Of a stretch of 64,000 nucleotides of DNA, positions 1 through 8,106 are shown piece by piece. The notes under the pieces were generated by a model. That model made no database searches and had not been told where the DNA came from. It was given only the letters and a program-made list of their open reading frames with translations. Origin of the DNA: Actinosynnema pretiosum. Its GTDB lineage: Bacteria > Actinomycetota > Actinomycetes > Mycobacteriales > Pseudonocardiaceae. Position numbers and translations under genes: made by a program. The stretch lies in NCBI RefSeq assembly GCF_024171695.1, contig NZ_JAMTCF010000002.1:186001-250000 (forward strand). The letters are read 5' to 3'. Every line of letters begins with the position of its first letter. Positions within the stretch are counted from its first letter, which is position 1.

Positions 1-170
1 TGCGCCCGCGTGTCCGGCCCGGCGACGAACAGCCTGCCGTCGCCGGGGGAGAACAGCAGGTCCGTGCAGCCGTCCGGCACGACCCGCACGTCGCCGCCCG
101 CCGCACCCGCGTCGACCTCGCGCCGCCACACGCAGCGCAGAGCCGGGTGCGCCCGCCTCTCCCGGTACAC
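1..170 (-). CDS. AraC-family regulator, N-terminal fragment (runs off left edge)
   Basis: Only the first 56 or so residues are inside the window. They read as the DUF6597-type sensor region found at the N-terminus of many actinobacterial AraC-family activators: a YRER start followed by VVPDGCTDLLF and a VAGPDT motif. The DNA-binding domain would lie beyond position 1. I chose the GTG at 170 because a TACCGT element lies 7 nt upstream (178-183), the leaderless arrangement seen repeatedly in this window; an in-frame GTG at 179 would overlap that element. No target gene can be inferred. Confidence 0.65.
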   Translation of the reverse strand, partial: MYRERRAHPALRCVWRREVDAGAAGGDVRVVPDGCTDLLFSPGDGRLFVAGPDTRA

Positions 171-215
171 GCGTCCCACGGTAGCCGGGAGGGCGGGCGG
201 TCACCCGTCAACCGA

Positions 216-1613
216 TCAGTTGCCGAACTTCACCCAGTTCACGCTCACGAACGCCGAGGGCTGACCGCTGGTGAACGTGACGTACACGTCGTGCGTCCCG
301 GTCACCCGGCTGATGTTCGCGGGCACCGTCCGCCAGCTCTGCCAGCCACCCGTGCCGCCCACCGAGAAGCTGCCCACCGGCGCCGCGGTCGGGCTGCCCA
401 ACCGCACCTCGACCAGCCCGCTGATCCCGGCGCCCGCGCCCGACGCGACCCGGCCGAGGAACTGGCTCGCCCCGCCGCCGCCGAACCGCACCCCGGAGAA
501 CTTCAGCGAGTTCCCGTTGCCCAGCCGCGCCACGGCCTGCCCGCCGCCGGTGTCCGAGGCGGACTCGACGGTCCCGCCGCTGCGCGTGGTCGCCTGCTCG
601 GCCTGGATGTCCGCGTACGCGTCCCAGCCGCTGCCGCCGGGCGGGGGAGTGGTCGTGGTGGTCGGGTTCGTGCCGCCACCGCCCGCCGACCACACCGCGA
701 CGTAGTCGACCACCAGCGAGTGCCCGGACTGGGTGGCCGCCGTGGGCGTGCCGAAGCCCGCGACGCCGTTGGGGAACGCGCCGCCCATCGCCAGGTTCAG
801 CAGCACGAAGTACCCGGCGTGGCCGGTCATGTTGCTCCACGTCGTGGCGTCGAACTGGCCCTGGTTGACGCTGTGGAACTGCTGCCCGTCGACGTACCAG
901 CGCAGCTGCTGCGGGCTGACCGAGGTGTCCCACTCGAACCGGTAGGTGTGGAACGCCGACTGGCACGAGGAACCGGGGCACGCCCGGCTGGCGCCGAGGC
1001 CGTTGGTCTCGTTGCACGGGCCGCCGGGGTTGACGCCGCAGTGCAGCACGCCCCACACGCTGTTGAGGCCGTTGACGTTCTCCATGATGTCGAACTCGCC
1101 GATGGCGGGCCAGTTCCAGTAGTTGCCCCGGTACGGCGAGCCGAGCGCCCAGAACGCGGGCCAGTAGCCGAGCGCGGCGTCACCGGTCACGTTCGGCATC
1201 TGGAGCCGGGACTCGATCGCGAGCTTGCCGCCCGACGGGGGCTTGAAGTCGGCGCGCTGGGTCTCGACGCGGCCGGACGTCCAGTTGCCCGCGCCGTCCT
1301 TGAGGGCGGTGATGCGCAGGTTGCCGGAGCCGTCGAGCTTCAGGTTGCTGGTGCTGTTCGTGTAGTTCTGGATCTCGCCGGTGCCCCAGTTGGCGGGGCC
1401 GCCGGGGTAGCCGTGGCCCTGGTCGATGATCCAGTTCGACGACGACGGCAGGGTGTTCGCCGGACCGTCGAAGTCGTCGCTCCACTGGAGCGTCCATCCG
1501 GGCTGGCTCGGGACGGACGCGCTCGCCGAGACGGCCGCGAGCGTTGCCGCGGGGACCACCACGGCCAACGCGGCCGCGGCCGCCATGAGTCGTCTGCGCT
1601 TGGTGTCGGACAT
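216..1613 (-). CDS. secreted GH16 endo-beta-1,3-glucanase with CBM6 module
   Basis: This 465-residue extracellular enzyme probably hydrolyses beta-1,3-glucan (laminarin type). It has a signal peptide (residues about 1-32, KRRR then a hydrophobic Ala/Val stretch), a GH16 domain (about 38-308) with the catalytic EFDIME motif at 173-178, a Gly/Thr/Pro linker (about 310-328), and a C-terminal CBM6-like beta-sandwich ending in a VNWVKFG motif. The ATG at 1613 is preceded by a strong GAGGAGG ribosome site; longer reading frames upstream lack one. A perfect LacI-type palindrome lies 38 nt upstream, so sugar-responsive repression is likely. Exact substrate (laminarin versus mixed-linkage glucan) cannot be settled from sequence. 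Confidence 0.9.
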   Translation of the reverse strand: MSDTKRRRLMAAAAALAVVVPAATLAAVSASASVPSQPGWTLQWSDDFDGPANTLPSSSNWIIDQGHGYPGGPANWGTGEIQNYTNSTSNLKLDGSGNLRITALKDGAGNWTSGRVETQRADFKPPSGGKLAIESRLQMPNVTGDAALGYWPAFWALGSPYRGNYWNWPAIGEFDIMENVNGLNSVWGVLHCGVNPGGPCNETNGLGASRACPGSSCQSAFHTYRFEWDTSVSPQQLRWYVDGQQFHSVNQGQFDATTWSNMTGHAGYFVLLNLAMGGAFPNGVAGFGTPTAATQSGHSLVVDYVAVWSAGGGGTNPTTTTTPPPGGSGWDAYADIQAEQATTRSGGTVESASDTGGGQAVARLGNGNSLKFSGVRFGGGGASQFLGRVASGAGAGISGLVEVRLGSPTAAPVGSFSVGGTGGWQSWRTVPANISRVTGTHDVYVTFTSGQPSAFVSVNWVKFGN

Positions 1614-1651
1614 GGCTCGGGTGACCTCCTCGTCACGCGGCGGCCACATCA

Positions 1652-1665
1652 TGAGAGCGCTCTCA
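1652..1665. promoter_or_regulatory. LacI-family operator upstream of GH16 gene
   Basis: TGAGAGCGCTCTCA is a perfect 14-bp palindrome with the central CG step typical of LacI/GalR-family operators. It closely resembles the CebR box of Streptomyces (TGGGAGCGCTCCCA). It sits 38-52 nt upstream of the glucanase start, where a repressor would block transcription. Confidence 0.7.
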
Positions 1666-1762
1666 CGGGCCGAGGGCAAGGGGCCGACCGGCGCTACTTG
1701 CGACAAAACCGAAGTTCCGGCACCCAACGGACGGGGTGCGAGCGCCGCCGGAGGGCCGAGCC

Positions 1763-1806
1763 GGACCCGGCGGACGGATCGACCGGACCCGGCGGACGGA
1801 TCGACC
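1763..1806. repeat. 22-bp tandem direct repeat, two copies
   Basis: The unit beginning GGACCCGGCGGACGGATC occurs twice head to tail (1763-1784 and 1785-1806) with no mismatch. It lies between the polymerase stop and the glucanase promoter. No coding function is seen, and its role is unknown. Confidence 0.6.
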
Positions 1807-1840
1807 GCGCCAGGTGCGGCAGGTCCTCCCACCAGTCCGC

Positions 1841-3508
1841 CTACTTCGCGTCCGAGTACCGCTCCACCGCCACCGCCTTCAGCGGGAACCGCACGTCCGT
1901 CCCCCCGAACACCAACCGCGACGCCTCCTCGCCCGCCCCGACGACCTCCGCGCACACCACCTCCGCCACCCCCGCCGGGCAGTGCACCAGCACCTCGTCG
2001 TGCTGGAAGAACACCAGGTGCGCCTCCGGCGCCCGCTCGTGCAGCCGTCTTCGCAGCGCGCCCAGCAGCGCCGCCGTCCAGTCGGCCGCGCTCGCCTGCA
2101 CCACGAAGTTCCGGGTGAACCGCCCCCACTCCCGCGCCGCCCGCTGCCCCTTCCGCAGCGCGTCCTCCCCGTCGTCCGCGCTGCCGGTCACCTCGTGCCA
2201 GGCCTGCGACGGCGCGGGCGAGGTCCGCCCCAGCCGCGACCGCACCACCCCGCCCCGCTCACCGGTGCGCGCCGCCCGCTCCACGTACCCGACCGCGTCC
2301 GGGAACCGCCGCCGCAGCACCGCCAGCAGCTCCCCGGCCCCGCCGCTGGTCCCGCCGTACATCGCCGACAGCATCGCGATCTTCGCCTGCCCCCGGTCGC
2401 CGCCGAACGAGTCCGCCGCGAGCGTCGTGTACAGGTCGTCCTCGCCCGCCACCTCGGCGAGCCGCCGGTCCTCGGACAGCGCCGCCAGCACCCTGGGCTC
2501 CAGCTGCGCCGCGTCCGCCGCCACCAGCACCCACCCCGGATCTGCCCGCACCGCCGTGCGCAGCGAGCGCGGGATCTGCAGCGCCGCCCCGCCCCTGGTC
2601 GCCCACCGCCCGGACACCACCCCGCCGACCACGTAGTCGGGCCGGAACCGCCCGTCCGCCACCCACGCGTCCAGCCACGACCAGCCGTGCGCCACCCACA
2701 ACCGCGCCAGCTCCTTGTACGCCAGCAGCGGCTCGGCGGCCGGGTGGTCCAGCTCCTTGATCACCCACGCCCGCGCGGACGGCACGTCCACGCCCTCCCT
2801 GGCGAACGCGCGCACGATGCTCGCCGGGTTGTCCGGGTTCACCGCCCGCCCGCCGAACGCCGCCGCGATCCGGTCGGCCAGCTCTGCGAGCCTGCGCGGC
2901 CTCACCCCCGGCGCGGTCCTCGGCCCGAGCAGGTCGGCCAGCAGCTCCTCGTGCACGTCCCGCCGCCACGGCAGCCCGAAGTGCGTCATCTCCGCGCCCG
3001 CCAGCGCGCTCGCGGACTCGGCGGCGAACAGCAGCCGCAGCGACGGCGGCAGCCCGGCCGCGACCCGCCGCTGCTCGGCGTGCACCCGCAGCACCGCGTC
3101 CAGCGGATCGGCCCCGCCCGGCAGCGGCGCGCGCTCCGGCTCGAACAGCACCGGCTGGTCGTCCTTCTTGCGCGGCGCCACGTCGTCGGGCGCGGGCAGC
3201 CCGTCCAGCCTGGCCACGGCCGCCGCCAGGTCGCGCGGCTCGCGGTGCCCGCCCCGGTGCGCGAGCAGCAGCTGCTCGACGTGCCGCAGGTCGTGGCACC
3301 GCTCCACCCGGACCCCGCGCGCCAGCAGCTCCGGGTACACCTCCTCGGTCGACGCCCACAGCCAGCGCGGCCGGTGCGCGGCCTCGTGCGCCGCGACCTC
3401 GGCGGCCAGGTCGTGGGTGCGCACGGGCGCGCCGACCGGCACGCCGTCGTCGGACAGCGCCTGGAGGCGTCCCGCGTTGTCGCCCTCGCGGACCAAGGCA
3501 GCGAACAT
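1841..3508 (-). CDS. PolA-family DNA polymerase (putative 3'-5' exonuclease/polymerase type)
   Basis: This 555-residue protein carries the family A polymerase core. Motif A is DAAQLEPRVLAAL at about 331, the finger-helix motif includes AKIAMLSAMYG, and motif C is QHDEV at about 502. At 555 residues it is much shorter than housekeeping Pol I (about 900) and lacks the N-terminal 5'-3' exonuclease; the first 170 residues are a poorly conserved exonuclease-like region. Actinomycetes often carry such a second, short PolA homologue annotated as bifunctional exonuclease/polymerase, and it is presumably involved in repair. The ATG at 3508 was chosen over an upstream start at 3538 because conservation begins near MFAALV; this is uncertain. 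Confidence 0.82.
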   Translation of the reverse strand: MFAALVREGDNAGRLQALSDDGVPVGAPVRTHDLAAEVAAHEAAHRPRWLWASTEEVYPELLARGVRVERCHDLRHVEQLLLAHRGGHREPRDLAAAVARLDGLPAPDDVAPRKKDDQPVLFEPERAPLPGGADPLDAVLRVHAEQRRVAAGLPPSLRLLFAAESASALAGAEMTHFGLPWRRDVHEELLADLLGPRTAPGVRPRRLAELADRIAAAFGGRAVNPDNPASIVRAFAREGVDVPSARAWVIKELDHPAAEPLLAYKELARLWVAHGWSWLDAWVADGRFRPDYVVGGVVSGRWATRGGAALQIPRSLRTAVRADPGWVLVAADAAQLEPRVLAALSEDRRLAEVAGEDDLYTTLAADSFGGDRGQAKIAMLSAMYGGTSGGAGELLAVLRRRFPDAVGYVERAARTGERGGVVRSRLGRTSPAPSQAWHEVTGSADDGEDALRKGQRAAREWGRFTRNFVVQASAADWTAALLGALRRRLHERAPEAHLVFFQHDEVLVHCPAGVAEVVCAEVVGAGEEASRLVFGGTDVRFPLKAVAVERYSDAK

Positions 3509-3582
3509 GTGTTTGATTCTGCGCGCCACCCCCGACAACGACGGCGGGGATGTCTCTTTCGTGTCACCCGCCGCTGAGGACG

Positions 3583-6072
3583 ATGTGCGCCGTGGACCGG
3601 ACGCCCTCCCCCGCTCAGCTGCTCGACCCGCTGCGCGCCGCCGTGCCCCTCCACGGGCGCACCGCCGAGCTGGGCCGGTTGCGGCGCTGGCGCGACAGCT
3701 CGCGCGGCCCGTCCCTGCTGCTGCTGCACGGCCCGGCCGGGGTCGGCAAGACCCGGCTCGCGCACGAGGCCGGGATCGTCGCGGTGATCGACGACGCGGA
3801 CCTGCTGCCCGCCGCCGACCTGCGCGGGGCGCTCGCCGAGCACCCCCGGCTGCTGCTGATCGCGCGGGAGGCGGGCTGGTGGTGGTCGGCCGCCAGGCAG
3901 CGCGCCGCCGACTTCGACCACACCTCCGGCGAGCTGCGGCTCGACCCCGACCCCGGCGACTTCGCCCAGGCCTGCGGCTACTACGCGGCGGCCCTCGGCC
4001 TGCCCGCCCCGAACCCGCTCGCGGGCACGATCACCGGCGCGCGCGGCGCGTCCAGCACCGATTCGGTGTTCCGCACGGCGTTCGACCTGCACCTCGCCGC
4101 GCTGGCCGAGGTGCACGGCGTGCGCGGCGGCCAGGTGGAGCTGGTGCGGTGGCTGGTCAGCCTCGACCCCACCGCCGAACCGCCGCCGGGCAGGCTCGCC
4201 GAGGACGTGCTCGCCGTGGCGCTGCTGGACGAGCGGATCGACCCCGAGCGCACCCCCGGCTCCCTGCAGACCCTGGTGCGCGCCGCCCGGCGCTGGCCGC
4301 ACGTGCTGCACCGGGTGGAGGAGCTGTTCACCGCCCGCCCCGAGCTGGTGCCGACCGCGACCGCCGCCACCCTGGCCGGACTGCCGCCGCGCGCGGTGGC
4401 GGCCGTGGCCAGGCGGGTGTTCGACGACGAGCGCTTCCACGGCGACCCGGTGGCCGCCCAGCTCACCCGCGCCCTGCTCGACCACGCCGGGGACGACCCG
4501 GTGGAGCGGGCCGAGCTGCACGGGACGCTCAGCGCCCGCGCCGCGCTCGCCCACCTGCGCGCGGAGGCCGTGGAGGCCGCGCTCGCCGAGGTCGAGCTGT
4601 ACCGGGACCTCGCCGACGCCGACCCGGTCGAGCACCGCAGCGCGCTGGCCGACGCGGTCGGCGACCTCGCGGTGCGCCTGGTCGCGGCCGGTCGCCCGGT
4701 GGACGCGCTGCGCGCCTCGGAGGAGGCGGTGGCGCTGTGCGAGCTGGCCGCCGCCGAGGACGAGGACTGCCTGCCCCGGCTGGCCGCCGCGCTGGAGCAG
4801 CTGGGGCTGCGGCACGCCGGGCTCGGCGACCAGTCCGCCTCGCTGCTCGCGCTCACCGAGGCGTGCGCGCTCCAGCAGCGGTTGGCCGAGCACAGCCCGG
4901 CGCTGTTCCGGATGGACCTGGCCCGCGTCTCGCACCAGCTCGCGGTGCGCGCGTTCGAGTCCGGGAAGGACGGCGCGCAGGCCACCGACGCGGCGGTGCG
5001 GCGGTGGCGGCGGGTCGCGGCGGACGACCCGCGCTACGAGCCGGACTTCGCCCGCGCCCTCACCAGTGCCGCCGACCTGCTAGCGCCGCGCGGGCACCGC
5101 GAGCGGGCAAGGGCGCTGGTGGACGAGGCGATCTGGGTGCTGCGGCGGCTCGCCGACGTGAACCCGGTGGCGTTCGGGCCGCAGCTGGCCGCCGCGCTGG
5201 AGCGGCTGAGCAGGCTCGCCGGACCGGCCGAGGCGGGCGAGGCGGTGAAGGCCGCCGGTGAGGCGGTGCTCGCCCGGCGCGACCACGCGGCGGGCGGCGC
5301 GGAGCGGGCCCTCGCCGCGCTGGCCGGGTCGCTGGTCGGGCAGGCCGCGCTGCTCACCGGCGGGCAGCGGCTGTGCGCCTCGCAGGAGGCCGTCGACATC
5401 GCCGGTCGGCTGCGCGGCTACCCGGCCGAGCTGGTGGTGGCGCGGGTCGGGCTGGTGCGGGCGCTGCTGCACAACGGGCGCGGGCACGAGGCGGTCAGCG
5501 CCGTGGACGACGTGCTGGAGGCGGTGCGCGCGCTGCCGAGGCGGGTGCTGGTGGCGCAGGCGGACCGGGTCACCGGCGCGCTGCACGACCTGGTCGACGA
5601 CCTCGCGGGCGCCGACCACGGGCCCACCGCGCTCCGGCTGGCCGAGCTGGTCGCCGAGCTGTGGCGCGACCTCATCGGGCACCACCTCGGCGCGCCGGTC
5701 GCGTACGCGGCGGCGGCGCACCGGGTGGCCGAGCACGACCGCGAGGGAGCGGGCCGGGCGCGGGCCGCCGTGCTGCTGTGGCACCTGGCGCGCGCGCCCG
5801 AGCAGCTGCGGGCCGACCGCCGGTACGCGGACGCGCTGGCCCTGCACGCCAGGCTCGCCGCCGCCGAGGGCGGTGCGGCGGCCCTGGAGGCGGCGCACCG
5901 GGCGGCGACCGTGCTGCGCGAGTCGGGCGCGCCCGCCGACCTGGTCGTCGGCGCGGTGGACGCGGTGGTGCGCGCCCACCCGGACCCCGAGGAGGCCAGG
6001 GGGCGGTTGCGCGAGCTGGGGGAGCGGGAGCGGTTCAGCGGCGCGGAGGAGCGCACCCGAGGCGCGCGCTAG
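3583..6072 (+). CDS. P-loop NTPase with TPR-like helical repeats
   Basis: This 829-residue cytoplasmic protein has a clear Walker A motif, GPAGVGKT (50-57). An acidic VIDDAD stretch that could be Walker B follows only about ten residues later, much closer than in ordinary AAA or STAND ATPases. From about residue 290 onward it is all-helical with tetratricopeptide-like repeats rich in Ala, Arg and Glu, resembling the C-terminal half of STAND-type regulators. No effector or DNA-binding domain is visible. The ATG at 3583 follows a GAGGA ribosome site; a GTG at 3592 is an alternative. It ends one base short of the convergent methyltransferase gene. A signalling or scaffold role is inference. Confidence 0.7.
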   Translation: MCAVDRTPSPAQLLDPLRAAVPLHGRTAELGRLRRWRDSSRGPSLLLLHGPAGVGKTRLAHEAGIVAVIDDADLLPAADLRGALAEHPRLLLIAREAGWWWSAARQRAADFDHTSGELRLDPDPGDFAQACGYYAAALGLPAPNPLAGTITGARGASSTDSVFRTAFDLHLAALAEVHGVRGGQVELVRWLVSLDPTAEPPPGRLAEDVLAVALLDERIDPERTPGSLQTLVRAARRWPHVLHRVEELFTARPELVPTATAATLAGLPPRAVAAVARRVFDDERFHGDPVAAQLTRALLDHAGDDPVERAELHGTLSARAALAHLRAEAVEAALAEVELYRDLADADPVEHRSALADAVGDLAVRLVAAGRPVDALRASEEAVALCELAAAEDEDCLPRLAAALEQLGLRHAGLGDQSASLLALTEACALQQRLAEHSPALFRMDLARVSHQLAVRAFESGKDGAQATDAAVRRWRRVAADDPRYEPDFARALTSAADLLAPRGHRERARALVDEAIWVLRRLADVNPVAFGPQLAAALERLSRLAGPAEAGEAVKAAGEAVLARRDHAAGGAERALAALAGSLVGQAALLTGGQRLCASQEAVDIAGRLRGYPAELVVARVGLVRALLHNGRGHEAVSAVDDVLEAVRALPRRVLVAQADRVTGALHDLVDDLAGADHGPTALRLAELVAELWRDLIGHHLGAPVAYAAAAHRVAEHDREGAGRARAAVLLWHLARAPEQLRADRRYADALALHARLAAAEGGAAALEAAHRAATVLRESGAPADLVVGAVDAVVRAHPDPEEARGRLRELGERERFSGAEERTRGAR

Positions 6073-6073
6073 G

Positions 6074-6715
6074 TCACGGCTTGCGGGCCAGCAGGAACAG
6101 GTGCTCCTCGGGCTCGGCGCCGGGGAAGTCCGGCCGGAACACCCCCGGCCGCTCGTGCTCGACCCGCAACCCGGTGGACTCGACCAGCGCGCGGAACGCG
6201 GGCGCCGGGAAGCTCGTGCAGCGCACCGGCTGGCCCAGCCAGAGCAGGTCGACGCCCTCGACGTCGGCGGGCACGGTCGCCACGGCCAGCAGACCGCCGG
6301 GGACCAGCCGGTCGGCGAGGTCGGCCAGCACGCGGGCCTGGTCGGCGCGCGGCATCTGGAGCAGCGGGAAGAACGCGGTGACCGCGTCCAGCGACTCCGG
6401 CGCGGCGGGCAGCTCGCGCACGTCCACCAGCTCGAACCGCGCCCCCGGCACCCGCTCGCGGGCCAGCTCGACCATCGTCGTGGACACGTCGCACCCGGTC
6501 ACCCGGTGCCCGGCGGCCACCAGCCGCTCGGCGGTCGGCCTTCCGGTGCCCGACCCGACGTCGAGCACCCGCGCCCCCTCGGGCAGCTCCGCCAGCAACC
6601 AGTCGAGCGCGGCGAGCTGCTCGGGCAGGTCCGCGAAGGCCCGCTCGTAGTCCGCGCCGAGCGCGTCGAACGCCCGCGCGGCCGGATCGGGGAGGTGTCC
6701 GCCGTGGACGGTCAT
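6074..6715 (-). CDS. class I SAM-dependent methyltransferase
   Basis: This 213-residue soluble enzyme shows a Rossmann-type methyltransferase fold. Motif I is VLDVGSGTG (about 49-57), an acidic residue ends strand 2 (GCDVS), and motif IV is LDAVTAFFPLLQM. It resembles the Methyltransf_11/25 families, which act on many small molecules, so the substrate is unknown. An AGGAG ribosome site lies 9 nt before the ATG. It converges on the NTPase gene with no room for a separate terminator. Confidence 0.82.
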   Translation of the reverse strand: MTVHGGHLPDPAARAFDALGADYERAFADLPEQLAALDWLLAELPEGARVLDVGSGTGRPTAERLVAAGHRVTGCDVSTTMVELARERVPGARFELVDVRELPAAPESLDAVTAFFPLLQMPRADQARVLADLADRLVPGGLLAVATVPADVEGVDLLWLGQPVRCTSFPAPAFRALVESTGLRVEHERPGVFRPDFPGAEPEEHLFLLARKP

Positions 6716-6827
6716 CGCGCAGCGCTCCTGTCCCGGCGCCGGGGGCGGCCCGGCACCACGATCGCCGGTGCTCCTGCCCCGGCACGCTAGCGCCGAGCGC
6801 GCCCGGCCGACACCGCTGCCGGTGGGA

Positions 6828-7085
6828 TCAGCCGTCGTCGAGCCGGAACTCCTCGGCCCGCACCCAGCGGCTCCCTGGGGTCAGGTCGCACAGCCACACC
6901 TCGTCCGGGGAACCCAGGACGAGCTCGGTCGGCACCGGCCACCCCGCGCGGTCCTCCTTCAGCGGGCGCAGGCCCACCGCCCGCAGCTTCGCGGTCGCCT
7001 TCCGGCGCGACTCGGCGGCGGTGGCCGCGTACGCCGACGTGCAGCGCGCGTACGGGTTGTGCACCGTGAAGCCGTGCGCCTTCAC
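6828..7085 (-). CDS. small conserved-looking protein of unknown function (85 aa)
   Basis: I do not recognise this family. The GTG at 7085 is chosen because a GGAGGAG ribosome site lies 4 nt upstream, and the protein from there has a normal composition with an HNPYARCTSAYAATAAES segment followed by a basic helix. It has no signal peptide or membrane segment. A longer frame to 7166 overlaps the proline dehydrogenase terminator hairpin and is unlikely. It lies downstream of the proline genes on the same strand but separated by that hairpin, so it is probably transcribed independently. Confidence 0.5.
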   Translation of the reverse strand: MKAHGFTVHNPYARCTSAYAATAAESRRKATAKLRAVGLRPLKEDRAGWPVPTELVLGSPDEVWLCDLTPGSRWVRAEEFRLDDG

Positions 7086-7116
7086 GCGCTCCTCCAGAGC
7101 CGGAGAACGACGGAAC

Positions 7117-7149
7117 CGGGACCCGCCTCGAAGGCAGGCCCCGGTCCCG
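7117..7149 (-). terminator. hairpin downstream of proline dehydrogenase
   Basis: CGGGACC at 7117-7123 pairs with GGTCCCG at 7143-7149, and a second short GCCT/AGGC stem lies inside the loop. It sits 30 nt after the proline dehydrogenase stop. There is no clear U-tract, as is usual in high-GC actinomycetes. Confidence 0.55.
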
Positions 7150-7179
7150 AGTCCAGCACACCTCACGCGCGCCCGCGCG

Positions 7180-8103
7180 TCACCCCGTGGTCGCCAGCGA
7201 CCTCAGGAAGAACGCCACGTTCGCCGGGCGCTCGGCGAGGCGGCGCATGAAGTACCCGTACCACTCCCCGCCGTACGGCACGTACACCCGCATCCGCCGC
7301 CCCTCGGCCGCCAGGCGCACCTGCTCGTCCGGCCGGATCCCGTACAGCATCTGGTGCTCGTACCCGTCCGCCCCGCGCCCCGCCGCCAGCTCGCCCGCGA
7401 TCGCGATCAGCCTCGGGTCGTGCGAGGCCACCATCGGGTAGCCATCGCCCGCCATCAGCACCTTCAGGCAGCGCACGTACGCCAGGTCCACCTCGGCCTT
7501 GGACTGGTGCGCCACCGACTCCGGCTCCTGGTACGCGCCCTTGCACAGCCGCACCCGCGACCCCGCCACCGCCAGGTCGCGGCAGTCCTGCTCGGTCCGC
7601 CTCAGGTACGCCTGGAGCACCGCGCCCACCCACGGGAAGTCCACCCGCAGCTCGCGCAGCACCGACAGCGTCGAGTCGGTGGTGGTGTGGTCCTCCATGT
7701 CCAGGGTGACCGTCGTGCCCGCGTCGGCCGCCGCCGAGCAGATCGCCCTGGCGTTCTCCAGCGCGATCTTCTCGCCGTCCACCGGCAGGAACTGGCCCAC
7801 CGCCGACAGCTTCACCGACACCTCGGCGCGGTCCGCGTACCCCGCGTCGTCCAGCCGCTTCAGCAGCTCCACGTACGCGCGCACCGTGCCCGTCGCCTGC
7901 GCGGCGTCCTTGGTGTCCTCGCCCAGGTGGTCGAGGGTGACGAGCCTGCCGTCCGCGAGCAGCTCACCGGTCGCGGCGATCGCGTCCGCGGTGGTCTCGC
8001 CCGCCACGAACCTGCGCACCACCGGCTTGGTCAGCGGGGTGCTCTCCACCAGGGACCTCGTCGCCGCCGAGCGCGAGGCCGCGAGCAGTGCCGAGCGCAG
8101 CAC
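7180..8103 (-). CDS. putB: proline dehydrogenase
   Basis: This 307-residue FAD-dependent enzyme oxidises L-proline to 1-pyrroline-5-carboxylate. It is the monofunctional type typical of actinobacteria, about 300 residues, with the TIM-barrel motifs SVKLSAVGQF, DMEDH, RLCKGAYQEP and YEHQMLYGIRPDE. It lies 3 nt downstream of the P5C dehydrogenase gene on the same strand, so the two form an operon catalysing both steps of proline to glutamate. A GGAGGG ribosome site precedes the GTG start, at the end of the upstream gene. Regulation is probably by the divergent PucR-type activator. Confidence 0.93.
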   Translation of the reverse strand: MLRSALLAASRSAATRSLVESTPLTKPVVRRFVAGETTADAIAATGELLADGRLVTLDHLGEDTKDAAQATGTVRAYVELLKRLDDAGYADRAEVSVKLSAVGQFLPVDGEKIALENARAICSAAADAGTTVTLDMEDHTTTDSTLSVLRELRVDFPWVGAVLQAYLRRTEQDCRDLAVAGSRVRLCKGAYQEPESVAHQSKAEVDLAYVRCLKVLMAGDGYPMVASHDPRLIAIAGELAAGRGADGYEHQMLYGIRPDEQVRLAAEGRRMRVYVPYGGEWYGYFMRRLAERPANVAFFLRSLATTG

Positions 8104-8106
8104 GGG

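Noticed and set aside
147..2636. Very long frames antisense to the glucanase and polymerase genes
   Set aside because: They are high-GC shadows with Arg/Pro-rich composition. The opposite strand encodes clear families.
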